Assembly (NCBI RefSeq): GCF_000739375.1
Contig: NZ_CP006704.1
Coordinates: 4,526,001-4,590,000, forward strand
Length of the DNA stretch: 64,000 nucleotides
Source: Comamonas testosteroni TK102
GTDB taxonomy: Bacteria; Pseudomonadota; Gammaproteobacteria; Burkholderiales; Burkholderiaceae_C
Direction: 5' to 3'
The translations under genes and the position numbers were made by a program. Under the pieces are notes generated by a model. The model ran no database searches, was not told the origin of the DNA, and saw only the letters and a program-made list of their open reading frames with translations. Shown one piece after another: positions 27,646-36,492 of the stretch. Numbering within the stretch: position 1 is the stretch's first letter; each line of letters starts with the position of its first letter.

Positions 27646-29025
27646 ATGGCCAACTTTGACAGTATTCAGCAACGCGAGACAGGCTTGCAGCAGCACCTGA
27701 ACTCCGCCCAGATGACCATGATCGCCATCGGCGGCGCCATCGGTACCGGCCTCTTCATGGGCAGCGCCTTTGCCATCGGCTTTGCCGGCCCCAGCGTGCT
27801 CATCAGCTACGCCATCGGCGCCTTCATCGGCCTGCTGCTCATGGGATGCCTGGCCGAGATGACCGTGGCCCACCCCACCTCTGGCTCCTTCGGCGCCTAT
27901 GCCGAGCACTACATCAGTCCGCTGGCCGGCTTTGTGGTGCGCTATGCCTACTGGGGGGCCGTGGTGCTGGCCGTGGGCATGGAGGTCACGGCCGTGGGCA
28001 AGTACATGGCTTACTGGTTCCCGGCCGTGGACCCGTGGATCTGGGTAGCACTGTTCTCGGTCCTGCTGGCCGCCGTCAACGCCACCAGCGTCAAGGCCTT
28101 CGGTCAGGTCGAATACTGGTTTTCCATGGTCAAGGTGATTGCCATCGTGGCCTTTATCCTGATCGGCGCCTATGTGGTCTTCGGCACCCGGCCCGAGGGC
28201 GTGGGTTTCGACAACTACTTTGTCGACGGCGGCTTCTTCCCCAACGGCTGGTGGGGCACCTGGGTGGGCGTGATCGTGGCCATCTTCAGCTATCTGAGCC
28301 TGGAGTCCATTGCCATTGCTGCCGGCGAAGCCCAGAACCCCAAGCAGGCCGTGACCCGTGCCTTCCGCACCACGGTGCTGCGCCTGGTGCTGTTCTATCT
28401 GCTGTCGCTGGCACTGATGCTGGCCATCGTGCCCTGGAGCCATGCGGGCACGGACAAGAGCCCGTTCGTCAAGGTGATGGAGATTTTGCAGATTCCAGGC
28501 GCAGCCGCGGCCCTCAACTTCGTGGTGCTGCTGGCCTCGCTGTCGGCCATGAACAGCCAGCTCTACGTCACCTCACGCATGATGTTCAGCCTCTCGCGCG
28601 GCGGCTATGCCCCCAAGGGACTGAGCAAGCTCAGCAAAAGCGGCGTACCGCTGGGCGCGATTGCCGTCTCCTGCCTGGGCATGGCCGTGGCCATGGTGCT
28701 CAACGTGCTCAAGCCCGAGCAGTCGCTGGAGCTGATGATGTCGATCGCCATGTTCGGCGCCATGTTTGCCTGGTTCATGGTGTTCGTGACCCATCTGTTC
28801 TTCCGCCCGCGCTGGCTGCGCGAGCATCCTGGCCAGAAGCTGGAGTTCCGCATGTGGGGCTTTCCCGTGCTGACGCTGGTCGGGGCGCTGCTGATGGCGG
28901 GCGTGATCGTCACCACGCTGTTTACCAAGGAGTTCCACACCACCGTGCTGGTGGGCGTGCCGTTTCTGATCGTGCTGGTGCTGGTCTATGCTCTTTGGTA
29001 TAGAAGGAAGAAGGTTACCCCCTGA
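27646..29025 (+). CDS. APC-family amino acid permease (copy B)
   Basis: A 459-residue paralogue of the permease at 22961, alike from the N-terminal MTMIAIGGAIGTGLFMGS to the C-terminal YALWYRRKK. The start at 27646 aligns with that of copy A; no clear Shine-Dalgarno is visible for it or for the ATG at 27631. Its last codons (VTP and the stop) are inside a dispersed repeat, so the C-terminus has been remodelled by that element. Position upstream of kynB suggests import of tryptophan or kynurenine. Confidence 0.9.
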   Translation: MANFDSIQQRETGLQQHLNSAQMTMIAIGGAIGTGLFMGSAFAIGFAGPSVLISYAIGAFIGLLLMGCLAEMTVAHPTSGSFGAYAEHYISPLAGFVVRYAYWGAVVLAVGMEVTAVGKYMAYWFPAVDPWIWVALFSVLLAAVNATSVKAFGQVEYWFSMVKVIAIVAFILIGAYVVFGTRPEGVGFDNYFVDGGFFPNGWWGTWVGVIVAIFSYLSLESIAIAAGEAQNPKQAVTRAFRTTVLRLVLFYLLSLALMLAIVPWSHAGTDKSPFVKVMEILQIPGAAAALNFVVLLASLSAMNSQLYVTSRMMFSLSRGGYAPKGLSKLSKSGVPLGAIAVSCLGMAVAMVLNVLKPEQSLELMMSIAMFGAMFAWFMVFVTHLFFRPRWLREHPGQKLEFRMWGFPVLTLVGALLMAGVIVTTLFTKEFHTTVLVGVPFLIVLVLVYALWYRRKKVTP

Positions 29026-29090
29026 GGCGCTAGCGCGCCTTCCCCCAAGGGGGACGACAGCCTTTGCTGCGGGACGGCCCTTGCTGGCTG
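29013..29090. repeat. Dispersed intergenic repeat, copy 2 (end of permease B)
   Basis: Contains CCCCCTGA, a GGCGC-TAGC-GCGCC hairpin, TTCCCCCAAGGGGG and then GACGACAGCCTTTGCTGCGGGA. Read on the opposite strand, this matches the block order of copy 1 at 10700. The stop codon of the permease gene lies in the first block. Confidence 0.75.
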
Positions 29091-29145
29091 TCCCGCACTC
29101 GGGCCTGTTATCGATCAAGAGCGACCGAACCCATTCATACACACC

Positions 29146-29778
29146 ATGACACGCCAGATCTGGGATATTTCTCCTGCCATCCATCCTGCCGCACCGGTGT
29201 TTCCGGGCGACACGCCCTATAGCCAGGAATGGGTGGCCAGCATTGGCCCGGGCTGCCCGGTCAATGTCAGCGCCATTCATCTTTCACCCCATGTGGGCGC
29301 GCATGCCGATGCGCCGCTGCACTACGATCCGCAGGGCGCGGCCATCGGTGCCCTCGATCTGGATGCCTTTCTCGGCCCCTGCCGCGTGATCCACGCCATA
29401 GACTGCGGGCCGCTGATCGAATGGCGTCACATAGCGCACGCCATCGATGCCGGCCTGCCCGGGCGCGTTCTGGTGCGCACCTACAGGAAAGCGCCCACCG
29501 GCTGGGACGCCGAGTTGGCCGCCTATGCCCCCGAGACCGTGCAAAAGCTGGCCGACCTGGGCGTCAAGCTGATCGGCATAGACACTGCCAGCATCGACCC
29601 CGCCAGCAGCAAGAGCCTGGACAGCCATATGGTGATCCGCCAGCGTGGCCTGCGCGTGCTCGAGAACCTGGTGCTCGATGAAGTGAGCGAAGGCGACTAT
29701 GAGCTGATCGCGTTGCCGCTCAAGCTCACCGAAGCCGATGCCTCGCCGGTGCGTGCCATCCTGCGCAGCCTGCCCTGA
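29146..29778 (+). CDS. kynB: Kynurenine formamidase (arylformamidase)
   Basis: Hydrolyses N-formylkynurenine to kynurenine and formate, step two of tryptophan degradation. The 210-residue cyclase-family protein shows the [19 protein letters not shown] start, the metal-binding [12 protein letters not shown] motif, and [18 protein letters not shown]. The length matches bacterial KynB. kynU follows 163 bases downstream on the same strand. Confidence 0.93.
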   Translation: MTRQIWDISPAIHPAAPVFPGDTPYSQEWVASIGPGCPVNVSAIHLSPHVGAHADAPLHYDPQGAAIGALDLDAFLGPCRVIHAIDCGPLIEWRHIAHAIDAGLPGRVLVRTYRKAPTGWDAELAAYAPETVQKLADLGVKLIGIDTASIDPASSKSLDSHMVIRQRGLRVLENLVLDEVSEGDYELIALPLKLTEADASPVRAILRSLP

Positions 29779-29941
29779 AGCGCTGGGCGCGAAGAAACCG
29801 ATGTCCGCGCTGCGAGGCGGCTGGGCCGCCCCGGTCTCGGACACAATAAGCGGTTCCCGGTCCAGCCAGATTTGAATCAAAACCCGCTTCAGCGCAGACA
29901 CAATCAGCGTCAGAAGCTATCAAAATGAGAGAAGGAAGACA

Positions 29942-31249
29942 ATGACCACTTTGCAGGACTGCCAGGCTCTGGACGCCCAGGACCCGCTGCGCGCGCTGCG
30001 CGAACGCTTTGCCCTGCCCCAGGGCATGATCTACCTGGACGGCAATTCCCTGGGTGCCCAGCCCAAGGCCGCCGCCGCGCGCGCGGCCGAAGTGGTGACG
30101 CAGGAATGGGGCCAGGACCTCATCACCTCCTGGAACAAGGCCGGCTGGATCACGCTGCCCGAGCGCCTTGGCAACCAGTTCGCTGCCTGGCTGGGCGTGG
30201 GCCAGGGCGAACTGGTGTTCACCGACACCACGTCCATCAATCTCTACAAGGTGCTGAGCGCTGCCGCGCGCATCGCCCGCGAAGATGCGCCCGGCCGCAA
30301 GAAGCTGATCAGCGAGCGCAGCAACTTCCCCACCGACCTCTATATCGCCCAGTCCGTGTGTCAGGAATACGGCCTGGAGCTGGTGCTGCTCGAACCCGAG
30401 GAAATCGCCGACGCGCTGCAGACCGATGTGGCGATCTCCCTGCTCACCCATGTCAACTACCGCACCGGTGCCATGCACGATATGGCAGCCGTCACGGCCG
30501 CCGCCCATGCCAAAGGCATTCTCTGCGTCTGGGATCTGTGCCATAGCGCAGGTGCCGTGCCCGTGGACCTCAAGGGCGCCGATGCCGACTTTGCCGTGGG
30601 CTGCAGCTACAAATACCTCAACGGCGGCCCCGGCGCACCGGCCTTTGTCTGGGCGCATCCGCGCCTGATCAACCGCTTCTGGCAGCCGCTGTCGGGATGG
30701 TTCGGCCACGCCGAGCCTTTCAAGTTCGTGCCCGACTATCACCCCGCCCAGGGCATCCAGCGCTATCTCTGCGGCACCCAGCCCATGATCAGCATGAGCG
30801 TGCTGCAATGCGGCATCGACATCTACACCGAGGCCGAGGCTTTCGGCGGCATGGCCGCGCTGCGCCAGAAATCGCTGGCGCTGACCGACCTGTTCATCCA
30901 GCTCGTGGAAGAGCGCTGCCAGGGCCACGGCCTGGGTCTGGCGACACCGCGCGAGCATGCAGCACGCGGCTCCCAGGTCTGCCTGACCCGGGAAGAAGGC
31001 CTGGGCCTGGACGGCCAGAACAGCGGTGCCTACGCCATTGTCCAGGCGCTGATCGCACGCGGCGTGATCGGCGACTTCCGCAAGGGCGACGGCGGCACGG
31101 GCAAGCACAGGGACATTCTGCGCTTCGGCTTCACGCCGCTGTATGTGGGCTTTGCCGATGTCTGGAACGCCGTCGAGCATCTGCGCCAGGTGCTGGAATC
31201 GGGCGAATGGCAGCGGCCCGAGTTCAATACCGTGCATGCGGTGACCTGA
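29942..31249 (+). CDS. kynU: Kynureninase
   Basis: PLP enzyme that cleaves kynurenine to anthranilate and alanine. The 435-residue product has YLDGNSLGAQPKAA near the N-terminus, the WDLCHSAGAVPVDL loop, and the PLP-binding SYKYLNGGPGAPAFVW. GWFGHAEPF and RFGFTPLY follow. All are typical of kynureninase. An AAGCTATCAAAA repeat motif lies about 30 bases upstream of the start codon. Confidence 0.95.
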   Translation: MTTLQDCQALDAQDPLRALRERFALPQGMIYLDGNSLGAQPKAAAARAAEVVTQEWGQDLITSWNKAGWITLPERLGNQFAAWLGVGQGELVFTDTTSINLYKVLSAAARIAREDAPGRKKLISERSNFPTDLYIAQSVCQEYGLELVLLEPEEIADALQTDVAISLLTHVNYRTGAMHDMAAVTAAAHAKGILCVWDLCHSAGAVPVDLKGADADFAVGCSYKYLNGGPGAPAFVWAHPRLINRFWQPLSGWFGHAEPFKFVPDYHPAQGIQRYLCGTQPMISMSVLQCGIDIYTEAEAFGGMAALRQKSLALTDLFIQLVEERCQGHGLGLATPREHAARGSQVCLTREEGLGLDGQNSGAYAIVQALIARGVIGDFRKGDGGTGKHRDILRFGFTPLYVGFADVWNAVEHLRQVLESGEWQRPEFNTVHAVT

Positions 31250-31285
31250 GGCCTGCAGCCCGGGCACGGGCCGGCCGGCATCCGG

Positions 31286-32704
31286 TCAGGCCCGTGCCCA
31301 GCTCCAATTGAGTACGCCCATCAGCGCCACGGCGGCCAGGTCCAGCATCAGCACGCTTTGCTGCACCCAGCGCCGCTGGTCAGCCCCCTGCTCCAGCAGT
31401 TGCACGGCCATCTCTACCTTGCCGGGCGAAGCCATGAGCAGCAGCGAGGCACTGACGTTGTGCACCGCCATGAATGGCAGCAGCGGCGCGCCCAGCGCGC
31501 GGGCGATCTCGGCCTGCGTGGCCGCAAACATGGCATTGGCCCCGGTATTGGAGCCGGTCACGAAGCCGCCCAGCGCTCCCACAAAGGGTGCGGCCAGCAA
31601 ATACAGCGGCCCGCTGCGGGCCAGCACCTGCGCCAGTTGCGCGGCCATGCCCGAAACCGCCATCAGCACGCCCAGCACAATGAACAGCGCCGTGACCGGT
31701 GCCACCTGCTGCCAGGCGCGCCAGACCTTTGCCAGCGATGGGCGCGCCGGCCGGCCTCGCGTGAAAAAAACCGCAGCCACCAGCAGCCACAGTCCCGGCG
31801 AAGCCAGCCCATGCCAGGCAGCGGGCAGATCCAGGGTGCGCATCAGCGCTGCGGCCGCCAGCACGCCACCCAGCAGCAGCGCATAGGCGGCCAGCGCACG
31901 CCGCCCCGGTGCGCTCAGGGGCGGCTTGTCCGCGTCCGCTTGCGACACGCGCAGGCGCAGCAGATGCCAGCCCACCACCAGCAAGGCACCGAGTGCCCCC
32001 GCGGGCGCCGTGCCGGCCAGGGTATTCATCAGAGCCACGGTCGCCGTCAGCAACAGACCCGACAGCAGGCCCTGCAGCAAAGCCGGCCAGCGACGGTCCG
32101 GCGCACTCGCCAGAGCCGCCGCCGCCATGCCGGTGATGACAAACGGAATCACGCTGACCAGGGCCGAAGCCTGACCCAGCTCCTTGAACGGCAGACCTGC
32201 CATGGTGGCCGCCACCAGCGTCCCCGGCCCCATGGAGCCCCAGGGCACCGCGCAAAGGCCCAGCAGGCCGATGAGCACCACCTTGCGCGGCGGCAAGCCG
32301 AAGTGCGCGAGCAGCGGTATGCCGATGGTCACACCCACGCCAAAGCCGGTGACCGACTCGGCAAACGGCGTGATGCCATGCACCACCAGCAGCACGGCGC
32401 CCGTACCGGTGCCGGCCCTGGCCAGCAGCCAGTCGGCCAGGACCTTCTGCGCTCCCGACGCGCGCAGCACCTCGGACAGCAGCAGCCCGCCCCCCACGAT
32501 CAGCAGCACCTCCAGCAACACCGGCGCCCAGTGCATGCCCGCGGCCAGCCATGTCGAAGCGGGCTGCGCAAAGGCTGCAGCAATCACCAGTAGCGCCACC
32601 GCCACGCCCAGCGCTGCGGCATGCAGCGAGCGCCAGCCCGCCAGCAGGACGGCGATGACGGTGGCCACGGGCAAGGCACTGATAAACATGTACATTGCAT
32701 TCAT
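31286..32704 (-). CDS. LctP/LldP-type permease
   Basis: A 472-residue protein with about 13 hydrophobic segments, of the L-lactate permease family. The diagnostic stretch is GITPFAESVTGFGVGVTIGIP (shown in part), followed by GLCAVPWGSMGPGTLVAATM and FVTGSNTGANAMF. Substrates are organic acids, probably lactate or glycolate-like, but this member lies among aromatic catabolic genes. Start ambiguous among ATGs at 32704 and 32695; a GAGG stretch favours 32695. It is divergent from an XRE-cupin regulator. Confidence 0.85.
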   Translation of the reverse strand: MNAMYMFISALPVATVIAVLLAGWRSLHAAALGVAVALLVIAAAFAQPASTWLAAGMHWAPVLLEVLLIVGGGLLLSEVLRASGAQKVLADWLLARAGTGTGAVLLVVHGITPFAESVTGFGVGVTIGIPLLAHFGLPPRKVVLIGLLGLCAVPWGSMGPGTLVAATMAGLPFKELGQASALVSVIPFVITGMAAAALASAPDRRWPALLQGLLSGLLLTATVALMNTLAGTAPAGALGALLVVGWHLLRLRVSQADADKPPLSAPGRRALAAYALLLGGVLAAAALMRTLDLPAAWHGLASPGLWLLVAAVFFTRGRPARPSLAKVWRAWQQVAPVTALFIVLGVLMAVSGMAAQLAQVLARSGPLYLLAAPFVGALGGFVTGSNTGANAMFAATQAEIARALGAPLLPFMAVHNVSASLLLMASPGKVEMAVQLLEQGADQRRWVQQSVLMLDLAAVALMGVLNWSWARA

Positions 32705-32710
32705 CCTCGA

Positions 32711-32751
32711 AAAATAATTTCCTATACGCAAAATTATTTTCTCATAGGAAA
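32711..32751. promoter_or_regulatory. Interleaved inverted repeats between the LctP-type permease and XRE gene
   Basis: Two overlapping inverted repeats: AAAATAATTT (32711) with AAATTATTTT (32731), and TTTCCTAT (32718) with ATAGGAAA (32744). The region is AT-rich in an otherwise GC-rich locus. It is the likely operator of the adjacent XRE-cupin regulator. Confidence 0.6.
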
Positions 32752-32792
32752 ATTTTCAATACAAGAACAGACGCCATGAAAAGGAGCCAGGC

Positions 32793-33368
32793 TTGAACTC
32801 CACCACTGCATCGCAGGCATCGGAGCAGGATGCGCTTTTCGGCGCCGCCGTCCGCGCGCGCCGCGCCCAGCTGGGCATCACACTGGATCAGCTGGCCCAG
32901 GCCAGCGGTGTCTCACCGGGCGCGCTGTCGCGCGTGGAACGCGGCCTGCTGGCCACCAGCCTGCGCAATGCCATGGCAATTGCACAAGGTCTGGGCTGCG
33001 AGCTTGGCGAGCTGGTGCAAAGCGCACCCAGCGCGCAGATCACGCGCGCCGGCGAGAATCTGCGCTTTGTCGACGAGGCCAGCGGCGTGGAGCGCCTGGC
33101 CCTGGCCAGCCCCAGCGCGGGTGTGAACCTCGTGCATTACCGCTTTCCGCCGCATGCGGTCTCCAGCCATTTCGCGGCCCATCGCGCAGGCACGCGCGAG
33201 GTCTTTCACGTGCTGGAAGGCAGCATCGAAGTCTTTACCGCCCAGGAGCAGGTGCTGCTGCACGCGGGCGACACGGCCACGCTGGTGGTGGACAGCGAGC
33301 ACCGGCTGGCCAACGCCTCGGGCCAACCCGCACGCTTGCTGCTGCTGGTGCTGTCGCCGCCGCTCTGA
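32793..33368 (+). CDS. XRE family regulator with C-terminal cupin domain
   Basis: A 191-residue regulator. The helix-turn-helix is at residues 19-75 (VRARRAQLGITLDQLAQASGVSPGALSRVE), and the cupin is at about 115-188 (GTREVFHVLEGSIEVF, LHAGDTATL). Such regulators sense small carboxylates or amino acids. The start is TTG, with Shine-Dalgarno AAAAGGAG six bases before it. An ATG at 32776 opens a six-codon reading frame (MKRSQA) whose TGA overlaps the TTG, so translation may be coupled. It is divergent from the LctP-type permease, which it probably controls. Confidence 0.85.
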   Translation: MNSTTASQASEQDALFGAAVRARRAQLGITLDQLAQASGVSPGALSRVERGLLATSLRNAMAIAQGLGCELGELVQSAPSAQITRAGENLRFVDEASGVERLALASPSAGVNLVHYRFPPHAVSSHFAAHRAGTREVFHVLEGSIEVFTAQEQVLLHAGDTATLVVDSEHRLANASGQPARLLLLVLSPPL

Positions 33369-33389
33369 AGCGCTGCCGCCTGTCGCCTC

Positions 33390-34379
33390 TCAATAGGCGC
33401 TGTCGGCCAGCGAGGCCCAGAGGTGCGCTGCCACCAGCGCGCGCCAGGGCTTGAACTGTTCCAGCCAGTCGCTGGCGGCACGCGCATCGGGCTTGTCGCT
33501 GCCGTTAAGCAGGCCTATGGCCCGGCGCACTGCCACATCCCCATGCAGGCTACCGTCGGGCCAGCCATAGCCGCGCAGCAAGGTGTAGTTCACCGTCCAC
33601 GGCCCGATGCCCTTGACCGCCAGCAATTGCGCCGAGGCAGCGGCCACATCCTGCTCCTGCCACTGGCCAGCGGCGCTGCGGGCGGCCCAGTCGTCCAGCG
33701 GCAGGCTATCCTCGGCAACGGCCTGGGCCACGGCCAGCAGGGTCTGGGCCTTGGCCTGGGAAAAGCCCGCGCCGCGCAGCACGTCCAGCCCCAAGGCCGC
33801 CACGCGCTGAGCATCGGGATAGGCATGCAGCGCCGGCATGCCCCCGTCTTGCGCCAGCGGCTCGCCCGCCAGCGCGATCAGCTTGCGCCGCAGCGAAACG
33901 GCTACGGCCACCGTGATCTGCTGACCGGTGATGGCCCAGGTCAGCGCCTCGAAGGGCGTGGGCGAGCCGGGCACATGCAGGCCGGCCTGGCGCGACAGCA
34001 GCGCCCCCAGCTCAGGGTGGTCGCCATGCGCCAGTTCCAGCTGGCCGGGCGCGTAAATCAGCCCCAGCATGCGTTTCACCATGGCCTGCAGCGCTGCCCG
34101 GTCTGCCTCGGCCGGCTCTGCGTGCGCTGCATGCAAGCTGGCCTGCACCCGTCCGCTCTGCCATTGCAGCTGCAGCAAGGCGGGGCTGTGCTTCCACATG
34201 ATGGCCTTGTGCAGGCTGCGCGCGCCGGCATCGACCCGCTCGGCCAGTTGCTGCTCGTCGCGATCATGGAAATGCACGAATTCGTCAAAGCGGTAACGCG
34301 CGGGCAGGGCAATGGAGACTTCAAGCAGCATGCGGTTTTCTATCACAGCGGGCTGCGCCGGAGCGCGCCAGTGCTTCAT
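33390..34379 (-). CDS. alkA: DNA-3-methyladenine glycosylase II (AlkA type)
   Basis: Base-excision glycosylase for alkylated purines. The 329-residue protein has the AlkA N-terminal domain, then a helix-hairpin-helix GPD domain. The motif LLAVKGIGPWTVNYTLLRGY is followed by the catalytic aspartate in SLHGDVAVRRA. FEALTWAITGQQITVAVAVSLR is also characteristic. It lies next to an Ada-like gene on the same strand after a 93-base gap, so an alkylation repair unit is likely. Confidence 0.88.
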   Translation of the reverse strand: MKHWRAPAQPAVIENRMLLEVSIALPARYRFDEFVHFHDRDEQQLAERVDAGARSLHKAIMWKHSPALLQLQWQSGRVQASLHAAHAEPAEADRAALQAMVKRMLGLIYAPGQLELAHGDHPELGALLSRQAGLHVPGSPTPFEALTWAITGQQITVAVAVSLRRKLIALAGEPLAQDGGMPALHAYPDAQRVAALGLDVLRGAGFSQAKAQTLLAVAQAVAEDSLPLDDWAARSAAGQWQEQDVAAASAQLLAVKGIGPWTVNYTLLRGYGWPDGSLHGDVAVRRAIGLLNGSDKPDARAASDWLEQFKPWRALVAAHLWASLADSAY

Positions 34380-34472
34380 TCATGAAATTCATAGCTTGTA
34401 TCGCCCATCAATCAATGATTTCAGATAGATATCCATCTAAAAACGTTGAGTAGCATGCGATAGCAGCTCTCT

Positions 34473-35351
34473 TTAAGAGAGCTTGGGTTGGGCCTGCTGG
34501 GCCTCGCGCAGCAACAGCGCACGCTTGCGCTCCACGCCCCAGCGATAGCCCGAAATGCTGCCGTCGTTGCGCAGCACACGGTGACAGGGCACGGCCACGG
34601 CAATCGGATTGGCCGCCACCGCGCTGGCCACGGCCCGCGTGGCACTTGGCTGGCCCAGATGCCGGGCCAGTTCGCTGTAGCTGACGGTCTGCCCGGCCGG
34701 AATGCGCTGCAGCGCCTGCCAGACGCGCTGCTGAAACGCCGTGCCCTGAATATCCAGCGGCAGGGCCAGCCCCAGCCGGGGCTGCTCCATCAGCGCCACC
34801 ACCTGGGCCACGGTCTGTTCATACCGGGCATCGGCACCGATCAGCTGCGCCGCCGCAAAACGCCGCTGCAGATCGTCGACCAGCGCATGCGGGTCATCGC
34901 CCAGCAGCACGCAGCACACGCCCTTGTCGGTGCTGGCCACCAGCAGGCTGCCCAGCGAGCATTCGGCCAGGGCAAAGCGGATGCGCTGGTCCTGGCCGCG
35001 CCTGCGATAGGACTGCGGCGCCATGCCCAGCATGGCCGGTGCGTCCTTGTAGAAGCTGCTGCTGGCTTCATAGCCGCTCAGATAGGCCGCATCGGTAACC
35101 GACTCGCTGGCCTCCTGCGCCAGCGCATCGCGCACATGCCTGCCGCGATGGGCCTTGGCATAGGCCTTGGGCGTGAGCCCCGTGGCACGCTTGAAGCTGC
35201 GGTGCAGCTGCCAGGGGCTGAGCCCCAGCCGCTGGGCCAGCTCATCCAGCGCGGGCATGGGCTCTTCGCTCTCCAGCCAGCGGCAGCACAGGACCATGCG
35301 CTCATCGATTGGCGGGTTGGCGGCGGCTGTAGAGGGCAGAGGACTGGACAT
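34473..35351 (-). CDS. Ada-like AraC regulator fused to O6-methylguanine-DNA methyltransferase
   Basis: A 292-residue fusion: AraC-type helix-turn-helix (about residues 18-115, LDELAQRLGLSPWQLHRSFK) and a C-terminal methyltransferase with IPAGQTVSYSELA and the active-site motif VAVPCHRVLRNDG. Compared with E. coli Ada (about 354 residues), it lacks the N-terminal zinc domain that repairs methylphosphotriesters and switches Ada to an activator. How this protein senses alkylation is therefore unclear. It precedes alkA. Confidence 0.9.
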   Translation of the reverse strand: MSSPLPSTAAANPPIDERMVLCCRWLESEEPMPALDELAQRLGLSPWQLHRSFKRATGLTPKAYAKAHRGRHVRDALAQEASESVTDAAYLSGYEASSSFYKDAPAMLGMAPQSYRRRGQDQRIRFALAECSLGSLLVASTDKGVCCVLLGDDPHALVDDLQRRFAAAQLIGADARYEQTVAQVVALMEQPRLGLALPLDIQGTAFQQRVWQALQRIPAGQTVSYSELARHLGQPSATRAVASAVAANPIAVAVPCHRVLRNDGSISGYRWGVERKRALLLREAQQAQPKLS

Positions 35352-35506
35352 GGCTTGAATCTCGGCTGAGTGCGTTTTCCGTCACGGGTCTGTGACTGGC
35401 CTGAATTTACGCAAAGCTTTGGCAGCTTGCATCCACGTTCTTGCAGGCTTTGCGGGCCCGGATTCGGTTACGCTGCGCGCACCGATCCAACAAACATGAT
35501 TTCACC

Positions 35507-36382
35507 ATGACGAACGAATCCTCCGGCTGCCCTCTGCATGGCGGCGCCGCCATCGTCCGCGACGAGAAAGCCCAGCTCGACTTCAGCCGCGACATGAGCT
35601 ATGGCGACTATCTGCATCTGGACCAGATTCTCACGGCCCAGCACCCGCTGTCGCCGGCCCATGACGAGATGCTGTTCATCGTGCAGCACCAGACCAGCGA
35701 GCTGTGGATGAAGCTGATGCTGCACGAGGTGCGCGCGGCCACCGCCGCCATTGCCAATGCCTCGGGCACGACCAAGCCCGATGCCTTCAAGATGCTGGCG
35801 CGCGTCTCGCGCATCATGGAGCAGCTGGTCAGCGCCTGGACCGTGCTGTCCACCATGACGCCGCCCGAATACTCGGCCATGCGCCCCTATCTGGCCAACT
35901 CCAGCGGCTTCCAGAGCTACCAGTACCGCTGCATCGAGTTCGCGCTGGGCAACAAGAACGCGGCCATGCTCCAGCCCCACGCGCATCGCTCGGACCTGCT
36001 GGCCCAGGTACAGGCCGCCTACGAATCGCCATCGCTGTACGACGTAGCCCTGCAGCTGCTGGCGCGCGAAGGCATCGCCGTGCCTGCCGACCGCCTGCAG
36101 CGCGACTGGACCCAGCCCTATGAAGCCAGCGAGGGCGTCAAGCAGGCATGGATCACCGTCTACCGCGATCCGCACAAGCACTGGGATCTGTACCAGCTGG
36201 GCGAAAAGCTGGCCGATATCGAAGACGCCTTCCGTCTCTGGCGCTTCCGCCACCTGACCACGGTGGAGCGCGTCATCGGCTTCAAGCGCGGCACGGGCGG
36301 CACCGGCGGCGTGAGCTACCTCAAGAAGATGCTGGACGTGGTACTGTTTCCCGAGATCTGGAGCCTGCGCACCGAGCTGTAA
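35507..36382 (+). CDS. kynA: Tryptophan 2,3-dioxygenase
   Basis: Heme enzyme that opens the indole ring of L-tryptophan to give N-formylkynurenine. The 291-residue protein has the motif [19 protein letters not shown] with its conserved His, the [13 protein letters not shown] segment, the [20 protein letters not shown] stretch and the GGTGGVSYL loop. The start is taken at ATG 35507 (MTNESSGC); the upstream frame to 35441 is not family-like. It lies several kilobases from kynB-kynU, on the same strand. Confidence 0.96.
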   Translation: MTNESSGCPLHGGAAIVRDEKAQLDFSRDMSYGDYLHLDQILTAQHPLSPAHDEMLFIVQHQTSELWMKLMLHEVRAATAAIANASGTTKPDAFKMLARVSRIMEQLVSAWTVLSTMTPPEYSAMRPYLANSSGFQSYQYRCIEFALGNKNAAMLQPHAHRSDLLAQVQAAYESPSLYDVALQLLAREGIAVPADRLQRDWTQPYEASEGVKQAWITVYRDPHKHWDLYQLGEKLADIEDAFRLWRFRHLTTVERVIGFKRGTGGTGGVSYLKKMLDVVLFPEIWSLRTEL

Positions 36383-36403
36383 GCGGGCCCGGCCATCGCC
36401 ACT

Positions 36404-36446
36404 CAGGCTGCCCCTGCTGCTCTTTCGTGACAGCGCGGGCAGCCTG
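36404..36446 (+). terminator. Inverted repeat after kynA
   Basis: CAGGCTGCCC pairs perfectly with GGGCAGCCTG around a 23-base loop, followed by AATTATTT. The T-tract is imperfect, so termination is probable rather than certain. Confidence 0.5.
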
Positions 36447-36492
36447 AATTATTTAGGCTCCGTGCAAAACCTAACATCACAACTAACTGCCC

